DNA of 64,000 nt from Chrysaora quinquecirrha (Eukaryota > Cnidaria > Scyphozoa > Semaeostomeae > Pelagiidae), in the NCBI GenBank assembly GCA_014526335.1, contig JACTAT010000060.1, positions 6,428,898 through 6,492,897 on the forward strand. The letters are read 5' to 3'. The translations under genes and the position numbers were made by a program. The notes under the pieces were generated by a model. That model had not been told where the DNA came from. It did no database searches and was given only the letters and a program-made list of their open reading frames with translations. Of the stretch, positions 13,001 through 25,000 are shown piece after piece (within the stretch, counting starts at the first letter, position 1; each line of letters begins with the position of its first letter).

Positions 13001-16000
13001 ACGCAGGAAAATCTACAAGTAGTTGTTGATTTCAACATAAGGAGCTTGAAGCGACTGTCAAGGCTCGGATGACAATCTAAGAATAACGTTTTCAAAAACA
13101 AGACGGTTTGTACAAATAAATAACAGAATAACAATATATTTCCCATCGTTCTTCCCCAAAAGATTCCATTTATATTTAAAATTAGAAAATGAGGCAAGTT
13201 TATATGAATTTGCTCTTAAAATTATCACTTTCAGCCTCATTTTGTTGAAAAATTAAGAAAGTCCAGCCTCAACTCAAACCAAAGGTTCGTTATAAAAAAA
13301 AGACGTACTGTAGAAGGAAAAATGAAAACGCTCTTAATTGTCATGCTCATGATTGGAAAAATGGTAAGATTGGATTTTTCGCTCTTGCCCAAAGTAAATA
13401 TGAATGTGAACCGCCACAACTGGTTCTAATCCATTGATTGATATCCTATGACTGTCTCCCGTCGAACTGCAGTTAATCGGTTGTCATACCTTTATTGCAA
13501 GATAACTCTTCTTTTTAGTATTTTTAATCTTCTAGAATCTCCATTATCCTGGTATGAAATACCCGCAAAAGCTGAAGAAAACAAAACGCTGAGGAAAAGC
13601 GATGTAGCATTTGCAATCACGGCACAAGAAGCATTGCAGAAAAATAATGGTAAGCCAAGGTATTTCTTAAGTAAAATAAGTAAGTACTTAACGAGTGGCC
13701 TTATAATCAGTTGGTATTCCCGCTTTTGCATTTCGGAGTCTTTTTAAAATAATTTTCAATGCGTGGCCATTTTTGAGAAAAGGAACACTTTGGGGAAATA
13801 GATCGCAAATGCAAAGTATCGGTCAATAAAATATTGGCCTAAAGTGGCCTAGGGCCAAATAAACCTAGTAGTCTAATTGGAAGGAGAACATTTTTGAGGC
13901 TCAGGAACAGGAATAATATGATGACAATAGGAACAATATATAATAGCAACAATAGGCGACTTTTCAAGCAAAGTCCGGAAACAATGGCTGTCCTGAATTA
14001 TTGATTGCGCTGCAACCTCTGTTCCCTTGTCTGCTACTGTCCTGTTATGGCTAACAGTATTTATTTGAGCCATCATGACAAAGGGATGTATCTAAGCAGA
14101 GGCAAAACGTGATTACTGCAGTGTCAAACCCCAAAACCTTCGCCATCTTGCCATGAAGCCCCAGTGTATTGCCGCCTGCTCATGAATTTACATCACTTCG
14201 ACTCAGTAGCTACTTGAAATGAATTGAATTGAATACCGGTGACTTTGACTGTACCATAAGCTGCTATATCTTTTTCATATTAGGACCACGTAGTGATGCT
14301 GAGATACCATTCACGGATTTGATGGTATACCAGCTGGATAAAAGCTTCACTGACGAGGGAGGTAAGGTGACATTTTTTACTTTATTTGTCTTGACCCCTG
14401 TCTTAACAAACAGAGAAGAATGCTATCCACTCTGGGTATTTTCTGAGCAGTACTGTGAAGGTTGGTCACTACAGTCGGGGGATACCATTGGTATACTGTG
14501 TAAGGACAACGGGCTAACATCACATCAGTACAGTGAAGGGATAAAATGATGTCTGGGGGGATTTACATTGAAAACAGTAGTTGTTGTGCAATATAGTGGA
14601 GGCTGTGCTGTACAGTGGAGGTTGATCAGTAAAGTGGGAGGATAACATCAGTTCTCTGCGGGGAGATAACATCAGTGAGTTGAAGGCTGTACAGTGTACG
14701 GCTCACGTCGGTACAATGGGGATGAAATTGATACAGTGGGACATCATGATATCCCACCATCGTACTGAAAAGCATCCACTGCACTGTACTGATGTCGAGT
14801 GATGTTAGCCCTTCGCTGTACTGAACAACCTCAGCCATACCAATGTTTCCCATGCCACAGTGCTGATGTTCTATCTCCCCATACTGATCAGCCTCAACCG
14901 TACTGATTGTTATCGCTCCACTGTACTGGTGCTAACCCTCTTCTCTACTGCACAACCTCCAATGTACTGATTGTTATACCTTCACTGTTCTGGTGCTAAC
15001 CTTCCGCTATACTGGACAACCTTCCTTGTACTGCACAGCCTCCTCAGTTCCGCACAGATATTTATTTCACCGGGAGATTTCATTGTATATTTTCCTATTG
15101 CTGTGCGGACATGCTACTGGCCTGTCACTCTTTTGCAAGAGATATCTTTATTTTTTTCCTTAGGTGAAAGTTATCCTGGACTTATTTCTCGTGCAAAAGC
15201 AATGATTTGTTACCTTCTTTTCCTCAAATATATTGGTGCATCGTACTATCCTTTCATTTTCAGGTTCGTTAAATAGATTACTTTCATATCAACATGATTA
15301 AGTCAATTTTAAGCCAGATTTATGCCCCTTTTACACTATGCCGGTTTAAATGAATACGGAATAATAGATTAATCGTTTTTCTCTCGTTGATTCCGCAAAG
15401 CGGCATCAAACTGTACCGTATTCTTCAGTTTATACATCATCATCATCATCATCATACCGTTTTCAGTTGAAGCAGGCAAGCGTATCGTATTCATTTCGTA
15501 TCGTATTCGTATCAAAACCGTGCTGGCATAGTGTAGACGCTAGGCCAAAACGGTATCGTTTCGTACCGTATTCATCTCATACCGGTATAGTGTAAACGTG
15601 GTCTAAGTTCCGACCAATGAAACCGGATCACTTCATTGTATTAACCAATTAGAACGCAGCATGACACTATTAGAACAGCAATTAGCATACATACAGCAGC
15701 ATTCTGTAAACCTTATGTATCATCTGTTTTTAGCCCCGAATATCTGGTTCGTTTGTGTATGAAGCCAATGATTGAACTGTTGAAAAGGTATTTGCTACGT
15801 CGATTGTTCTTATTTTTTTCTATTTTCCATGCAAGTTTTTTCATAAAACCCTTACTTTGAGAAAGAAATTTCAGATGAATGTAGTTCGAGGCCTGACCAC
15901 AGACTGACATGACTGAATTGTATTTGAATTGTACGGCCAAACGATGAAATTTTTCAAGCAACACTTCTCGCGTAGTGTTTCACGCAGCATCTGTTGCATG

Positions 16001-19000
16001 GTGTTGTGAGGTTGAATTTGAGTTAATGGTCGAACAATGCAACTTGTCTGCATTTTGAAATTTCAGATGAATGACATTTGAGAATGAATGATTTTGTCTT
16101 TGTATTTGAATGGTAAAGCTACGACCAAACGATGAAATTTTTCATGCAACATCTCTTGTGTAGTGTTTCACGCAACATCTGTTGCATGGTGCTGCGTGGT
16201 TAAATTTGAATGAGTGTTGAAATGAAACTTGTCTGCATTTTGAAATTTCAGATGAATGACATTTGAGAATGAATGATTTTGTCTTTGTATTTGAATGGTA
16301 AAGCTACGACCAAACGGTGAAATTTTTCATGCAACATCTCTTGTGTAGTGTTTCACGCAACATCTGTTGCATGGTGCTGTGTGGTTAAATTTGAATGAGT
16401 GTTGAAATGAAACTTGTCTGTATTTTGAAACTGACGGGTGCCAATCACTAAATTTGTTTCCGTGGCTTTCTTGCCCTTTGTTGTGTGAACAATTAAAATC
16501 AAATCCTGCATGAACAAAACGAAACGATGCGACATCATTTCGCCTAATGCCAAAATTTTCATCGTCTCCACCTTTTACAAGATCATGTAAAATGTTGCGT
16601 GTTACAAGTTTTGCGTCAACATGGTGGAGCATCAACATGGCCATGCAATGCGTCATGAGGCATGTAGCAGATGTTGCATCGATGTGTTGCATCGTTTGCC
16701 CGGGGCCTAGCTAATACATCTCTTAATGACGCTGTATGAATGTTTGGGAAAACTATTTTGTTGAGAAAAAAGGAGAGTTATATATATATAAAACATATTG
16801 AAAATTCTCCTCTGGCGTCACTTTTGACTCAAATACGCTATTTGCTATCTTTTATATTTATGGTATCACTTTTTGTAGAACCGATGCACAAGGAGTATCA
16901 AAGGGCATGGTAAGCTTTGCAGCCACATCAGTGATTTCAAGATTCATCTCACTCCCCATCCACCCTTATACAGTATAATCCGGTTATAACGTACTTGAAG
17001 GGACCGTAGCATTCAGTCCGTTATAAGCAAAGTAGGTTATAGACAGGGTGCTTTCTTTTGTTCTTTGGCTAAAGGGACAATTTCATTGGTACGCTATATC
17101 CGAGAGTATACGTTATAAGTGAGAACGTTATAACCGGATTACGTGAAAGGCTATCTACTGAAGATTTAAGGTCAACATTTTGCTCGATAGTCCGTCGGAA
17201 TATTAAGCTAAATTCTTGATAGATAGCTTTCTCCCTTCACCCCAATATTTCACAAACGTATCCCATATACTCTTTATTTTCTCCATTATTATCCCGAATC
17301 CCTTTGATTTTTCTGGAAATATCCCCTGTCCATAATACTCTAATTGGGCCTCTATCTTGCAAAGATGTACTGGGATATTTTTTAGGACGTGGTTAAGCAT
17401 TGAATTCATCACATGCTTTTTTGAAAAGACCCAGTGAAGGTGAAGGTGAAATGGTGTTTTTTAGCGTCAGTTGCTAGGATCTCAAAAGTAGATAGACAAA
17501 CAGGCCTCGACCCTCCCTGGTTGTGAAGCTACGGTGCCTGGGGCTCGAACCCCATCCACACTTAACTCCCTACATCATGAGTCGGCTGGATTAGACCACG
17601 ACGCCTCAGCACCTTTAACATTCACCCGCTGAACCTAATACAGGTACATCAGAAGACAGGATACAGCACAAGGAAAATAAACTACCTATTTTTACCTTTT
17701 CTTAATGTCCACCCTCTTTATAATCCAGTCTCAAAGGAAATAGATTTTTTACATTATTGAAGACAGTTGTAACATTATTTTTCTGTACACAGGATCTTGC
17801 TGAAAATATGATGAATAGATTAGTAGAGCAGTCGTTTACCAGGCAAGATGCAGAACGAGCAGAAACTTTAGTGCTGTTTGAGGTATGATCCCGTTTGCAA
17901 CATTTCTTCATGATCACTGAATGTTTTGGATTTGCTTTACAAGTAATGTTTTACCATTTAGCCACATCACGAAACATTGCTTGACAAGCAGAATTCGCTC
18001 AGAAATGTATTTGAAAAACGTCAAAAACAACTTATACTTGTATCAAGCAAAACAAGTTGGACGAAGAACGTTTTGCAATGTAGCCAAACGGTCAAGTGCT
18101 TAATTAGCAAATTGCAAATGTTTGACCAACAATGTTTGATCATTTGGCCAAACGATTAAACATTGTTGGTCCGACATTTGGGATTTGCTTCTCAAGCAAA
18201 ATGTTTGACCGTTTGGCCACGTCCAAAAACATCGCTCGTACAACATTTTTTTGTTTGCTGCAAGGAAAAAATTTTTTTGAAATTTTTCAAACACATCACA
18301 CCACAAATTTTGTTACTTTTGCTTGTCAAGCAATGTTTTTGGACGTGGCCAAACAGTCAAACATTTGTTGTAAAACAAATTTTAAATGTTGGACCAACAT
18401 TGTTTGATCGTTTGGCCAGGGCCTTAGAATGCTGTCGTTGTAAGCGGTTGTTGTTGTTGTTTCCAAAGAGTGGGACAGACTGTAGTATGTTTATAGTTAA
18501 TGCAAAATTTTCAACCTCCTCCGTAATACTCAAAGCCTCTTATAACCATGCGCTTAAACCACATTTTCATCATATTTCAACGATTTATTCTTTTCTTTTT
18601 GCCCTGTCAAGAAGCAAACGAGGGCTTTAAAGCAATGAATATAATTATATATAGATGGCTATGCAAAGAACGCCAACATATGAAGCAGGAATAAGCTCAT
18701 CTTAAACCTCATTAATCATGCATCACAGCTGTCTTTTTTCCTATGTTCCTGCTTGGTCGCTTCTTTTGATATATCTCGTACACGTTATGCTTAGGAATAT
18801 GTTTCACAATAACATCTAAAATTCCCATGTGCTTTTTCCCACCGATTTGTGGTTCTTTACAACACGTTTATTTTATAAGAAAGTTTCCAATGAACACAGT
18901 ACTGTAGCTCTTACTATCTGGTAATTTAAATTTTCAGACTTTCTTATGACCTTCTTAAGGCTCTGGCATAACGATCAATTGTTGGTACAGCATTTGAGAT

Positions 19001-22000
19001 TTGCTTATCAAGGAAAATATTTGACCGTTTGGCCACGTCCAAAAACATTTCCCGTCCAACATTCTTGCTAGCATCAAGCACAAAATGTTTTTGAACTTTT
19101 TAAAAAACATCACGCCCTAAATTTTGCTTACTTATGCTTATCGAGCAATGTTTGATCGTTTGGCCACCTTTCCAACATTGTGGCCAAACGGTCAAACATT
19201 TGTTGTAAAGCAAATTAAAAATATTTGACCAACAATGTTTGTTCGCTTGACTAGGGCCTAAGTCTAACCTTGCTTCCCTCGCAATGGAGCCTCGTATTCT
19301 TTTCCCCAAGGCGTCACAAACCTCGCGACGGCCTCAGCATCGCTTTTATTTTGATTTTTCTGGTAAAGTTTGCCTAAATTCTGTGTTTTTTAACTCAATA
19401 GGTTCTTATCGATATAATGATCTTCAGGAACGACGAGTCTTTGGTAGGTAAATTATTATGAGTAGCATCTTCTAAATACTTTTTTAAAGGAAAATTTTAG
19501 CGAAGTTTCTTTTTAATAGCGCATTTGCGAGAAATCGCAGAAGAAAAACGAAAAATTTTATTTTTGAACAAGACATGTTTCGGATTACTCAATCCATCTT
19601 CAGTTAATGAGAAATTTAAAATAAAAACGTTGAAAACTTTGTAATAAATTCAACGTTTTTATTTTAAATTCTCATTAACTGAAGATGGATTGAGTAATTC
19701 GAAACATGTCTTGTTCAAAAATAAAAGGAAAATTTTAATTAGAAACTCAGTACTGGGGCTGCTGATAAGAAACTCTCAGAGCTGTTAATAAACTCTCAGT
19801 ACTGTACTAAAAAAATAAGAAACTTGTTCGGAGAAAAATATACAGAAATTCTCTAGAGAGAAATTTATGTTAGTTGGAGAGAACTGAAAAGTTACATATA
19901 AAATAATAATTTCGGAATATCGACAAAGAGCCGGAACATCTTCGCTACACTTTTCTAAGTGCCTTTCGACCCGCATCTGAGTATTTCGCCTTTGTCAGTC
20001 GTTAGGGTCTGTTTCTAAGGCCCTGACCAAACGATCAAACATTGTTGGTACAACATTTTAGATTTGCTTTACAACAAATGTTTGACCGTCTGGCCACGTC
20101 GAAAAACATTGCTTGACAAGCAAAAGCAAGAAAAGTTTGTGGCGTGATGTTTTTGAAAAGTGTTTTTGGAGCAATGTTTTTGGACGTGGCCAAACGGTCA
20201 AACATTTGGCTGGACAAGCAAATCGCAAATGTTTGACCAACCATGTTTGATCGTTTGGCCAGGGCCTAACGTTTATAGTCAGAGTCTGAGGAGTTTCAAA
20301 CGAAAAAACTATGTTCCCAGATATTTCCGCTTTGCTTCGCAAAACACACAACCGTAAATTAATATACTTGCTATTCATTCTAATTTCAATTTTTCAGAGA
20401 AAAAGGGCGTTAAGCCTACTCCATCACACGTTGAAGAGACATCAATCTGCCGGGCGTGTAGTGCTGTTGAGGTAAAATGTTTTATAAGGACCAAGTGACC
20501 TATACATTACGCAAATATACCACCACAGTAGTGCTTATCCACCACAGTAGTGCGTACAGATTCGCTAGCGTGCTTTTGTATCAAATCCTACGATTATGAT
20601 AACCCAATAATATGTTTCCTTTGGCCTGTACTTGTGTACTCGAGAAGCAGTTTTGCCAAATAGAAATTTAAATTTAAATAAGTTTAATCGCGGTTTGTTC
20701 TGTCAATTTTTCCCAACTATTGAAAAACCCTAGCAAAAACATAACCCTAGCACATTATTGAATGCTGAATATTGTTTGCGCTTGAATCAAATGAATTACA
20801 TTTTTCACTTACAGAGAACTCTTGTCTAAAGTGAATCATCCTGGTGCCAGTGGAGTCCTGATTCAGTGTGTTATTAAGGAGGCTAGCACCAGTGACTTGT
20901 TTGTAAGTATACTGAAAGTAATTGTTAGCCATTTTCCATGGAAAAAACTGGTCGTGGTAATGAGGTGGTCGTATTAAGCCGTCAGCCGAAGCCGTAAAGG
21001 CCTGGCTAAACTAGGAGACATGTTACATTGATGTCCTCGGTGTCTCGGGAACTTTGTAGCGCGAGATAAAATTTGTAGTGAGAGACACGCAAATGTTTCT
21101 GGGAAACATGTTGCTCGCTTGCCACACGCATGTTTAGCCACACTGGGAGATACGCTGAATACAGTGTAGCGCGCGAAAAGTCTCTTAGTTTAGCCATAGC
21201 TTAAAAGCCTGGCTAACCTGGGAGACATGTCGCATGCGACATTCTCACGCGTGACATGTCCCCTCGGTGTTTCCTAGTTTAGCTTCCTCGGGAACTTTGT
21301 AGCGCGCGATAGAATTTGTAGTGAGAGACACGCAAATGTTTCTGGGAAACATGTTACTCGCTTGTCACTCGCATGTTTATCCTCCCTAGAAGACACGCCG
21401 AATACAATGTCGCGCACGACATGTCTCCTAGTTTAGCCACAGCTTAAGGCAGGGTTCCACTGTATCACACTCAAAGTGTAAGCAGTGCTTTTCATATAAA
21501 ACCATAATTTCAACTCTTATGGTAACGTTGTGTGAGATGATATGAGTATTGTTCTTTTTCAGCCTGCATCAGAAAACTTTTCTTCATGTTCAAATTTCAT
21601 CGAGTTGCTGGAACATTCGCTGAGCGTTATAGTTTCAGAAGATTTTGATCCACTTTTTCAGTCTGATCGGTGAGACCTTGCTCGGCCCTGGTCACTTTTT
21701 TATTAATTTAAAATTATAATAAATTTTTTCTGAACTCTTTGTTTCAAGGCCATTGCCAAACGATTGAACACTATAGATCATTTCGGTAGAAAAAAAATTT
21801 TCGAAATCGCAAGATATCTATTTTTTGATGCGAAAATCGTATAAAGCACCCAAAAATTAGTCTAGGTGCAAAGTTTTACTATCTCAGCACTTGTGGAATC
21901 GATTTTACGAGCGTTCAAAGTTGACGATTTTATAAGGGCTTTGACCGTGTGGGGTAAAAAGCACACCAAGTTCATTTTTTGCGGTCAAAGCCTTTATGAA

Positions 22001-25000
22001 ATCGGGAACTTTGAATGCTCATAAAATTAAGAACACAAACGCTAGGACACTGAAACTTTGTACCTAGACTAAGTTTTGGCTGCTTTATACGATTTTCATA
22101 TCGAAAACTCGATATCATGTGATTTTGAAAAAATTTAATGCCGTGTGACGTCATACCGAAATGATCCATTGATCAAACATCAGAAATCTGGTCGTCAATC
22201 GAAAAATTTTGTTAGACTGTAGGGTCACAACACAAAACATTGCTCGTCAAAAATTATTGCTTGCTATATGCACAGAATTATTTTGAAGTAGACTAAAAAC
22301 GTTACAATGCAAATTCTGCTTGTCGAGCATTGTTTGTGACGTTGCCAAACCGTCGAACATTGCTTGTAAAGCAGATCTCAGATGTTTGAACGTTTGACTA
22401 ATAATGTTTGGTTGTTTGGCAATGGTCTTAAATACTAGTGTTTTCGAGTGTTTTGACAAAAATTTACCTAATTTCCAGTAATTACGAATGTTAAAAATTT
22501 CCTGAATTTCGTTGTTTATTTAAACATTTCTCTTAACTGTTTATTTTCAGTATTTTGGCTTCATTAAATTTATTGAGGTTCCTTCTTTTACGAATTGATG
22601 GAAATACGACCAAGGTATGAGAAATTATCAACTTAACTTCTGATTAATTGATCGCTTGTTTTTTTCGGTTTGATTCGTTGCGTGTGACTGACTGACTGAC
22701 TGACTGACTGACTGACTGACTGACTGACTGACTGACTGACTGACTGACTGACACTGACTGGCTGACTGACTGACTGACTGACTGACTGACTGCTTAACGA
22801 GCATGATTCTCGCCAAACCTCTCCCTGATGTCGGTTCGATAAAATAGATACCTGCTATGTAGGTTTATTTGATTCGAAAACACGATATCTGCGAATATTT
22901 CTACCCCTAAGGTAATTGATTGGTAGCTGGTCCAAAATATGTGTATGTTCAATACATCAAAAATATTTATCGTGACATGATAGTTCTTTGCCTTCTTGAC
23001 TGCCGGTTGCTTTCGATAATCTTTGAGAATTAAGATCTTGATCTTCTGCGCAAGTGTGATCAATTCTGTCGGAAAATGTGGGCGAAAATGTGTCTTCCTT
23101 TAGTAAGCTGCTTTCTAAATGAAAAAAAGGCTGACTATTATTTTAATCTGGTCTGTTTCCACTAATCTTAAGTGTGTTTTTTTTCGCGATTAACAGTTGC
23201 AGCTGCATTGCAAGTACGCCTTTCGAAGAATTGCGAATAAGGCCTTAATAATAATAACAATTTATCACTGTATATGTGGATTTCTGTAGTGTTTCTATAA
23301 GTGACATGCCTCAATTGATGGGATTCGAATCCAAGACTGCACATTTCACCTAGGTAAAGAGCCAGGTGAAATCGTCGAGTGACTCTAGAATTCATACAGC
23401 CCAAAGCTCTCCTCCTCCCATTTGGATCTGTGTTTCGGCTATGTTGAGCTTTCCACGGCAAGCCCGTAGGCACTGGGGGCAGGTCGGGCTGGTGCCCCCC
23501 TTTGTTAACAAAATAATTGCTTTGATGTACTAGCTGTATGGATGCCTATTGTTCCCATTGTTTGCAGACCAATTTTGCCCCCTCCAAAATTTTTCCATTC
23601 TTGCGGCACTGTTTCAGTGACGTCATTATCCCACGGCACCACCAGATTCGGAATCTACACCCCGAATTACCCCCATTCCACCACTTTTTGTTCCCCTCAA
23701 ACAAATTTATCTTGGGCCGATTTTCCACATTTATGACGTCATTATGTTTCTGGTTCCGTTCAGAGTTCGCTATACGAGGATCCCACGAAATTCGAAATGA
23801 GAGAATGAATGGACACTTTTTGCATTTGCATCCTACCTTCATGAATACGTTATGTGATCCTGTTTGTGATAGTTTGAAATCTGCTTATTTTGCCAATTCT
23901 GTTTCATTTATTCATATTTTTTTGCTCGTAGATTGAAATTTTCGATGCATTCGTGCTGTTAACGGCCAAGTATTTGGAGCCTTTGAGAAAATCGATTAAC
24001 ATTTCACGCATTAACCATAATGTCTTACTGAGAGAGATGCACCAAGAAAGCAAGAGCGGTCAGTATCTACTGAATAAAATTCTCACTTTTGTTCATCAAG
24101 TGGCCGAAATTTCCCCTTTGATTTTGGGAATGCTGACTTTGAAAACATTTATGATTCAGTTCTACGCTGTGCAATCATTGGCCAAATGCCATTTTATGAG
24201 TTTTATCTAACAAGGGTATGTCCAGTGAAGCAATCAAAATTCCACGTAGGAAATGCTGCAATTCGATTGGTACCGCTACTTTTCTGAAAGTCCGAAGTGC
24301 AACTTAGAAATTGTAGTTCGCGTCTTTTATACTTTTGCAGTTACTTTTGTTCTTTTACTTTCTCTCCTTTAGTCGGTTTTGAATTAGGTAAATTTAGATT
24401 TAGCTGTAAATTTTGTAAACTGTATACATTTTAGTTGCATGGCCCCTGTAAATCAGTAATTTATACTGAGAGGCAACTATGCTAAAAAAATTGAAATTGA
24501 AAAATTGAAATGAAATAAGCAGTAATGCTTCAAGCGGTAATGCTGAAAGTTGCTTAGACGTTGAAACATCCATGTAATAAAAGCTGTCTGGAGATCTGAG
24601 GTTGATAACTTCCGGCAGATGGCATCCTCAAATGTTTCCGGGGCTCCAAATAGGGAATTTAGCCATTCCATCCATCGATGGGGACTGATTTTCGCCCAAC
24701 TGTTTCTGTGCGTCGCCAAGGCTACGTTCGTAACCCTTAGTATATGAAATTGCATCTAAAACTACTCCAGATTCAAGAAAAGTGTTTAACCTTCCTCCAG
24801 ACAAAAAATTGGCGTAGCTGCAAATCTTACTCACTTAACACTGAAAGACAAGCGTGTCTTGGATGGGTGTGGCACAGAATTTCCTAATTTTCTAATTGAC
24901 CTTTCTCCGGTCAATGATGTTCACTTTTCCCTGAAATGCTGTAAGCTATACATTGTTGTTAGCTATTATATTTTTGCAGTGACAATCAATTACATTTGTT

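Noticed and set aside
18163..18630. 155-codon plus-strand frame
   Set aside because: Mostly Family A MITE sequence, with WP/K-rich residues repeated in other copies.
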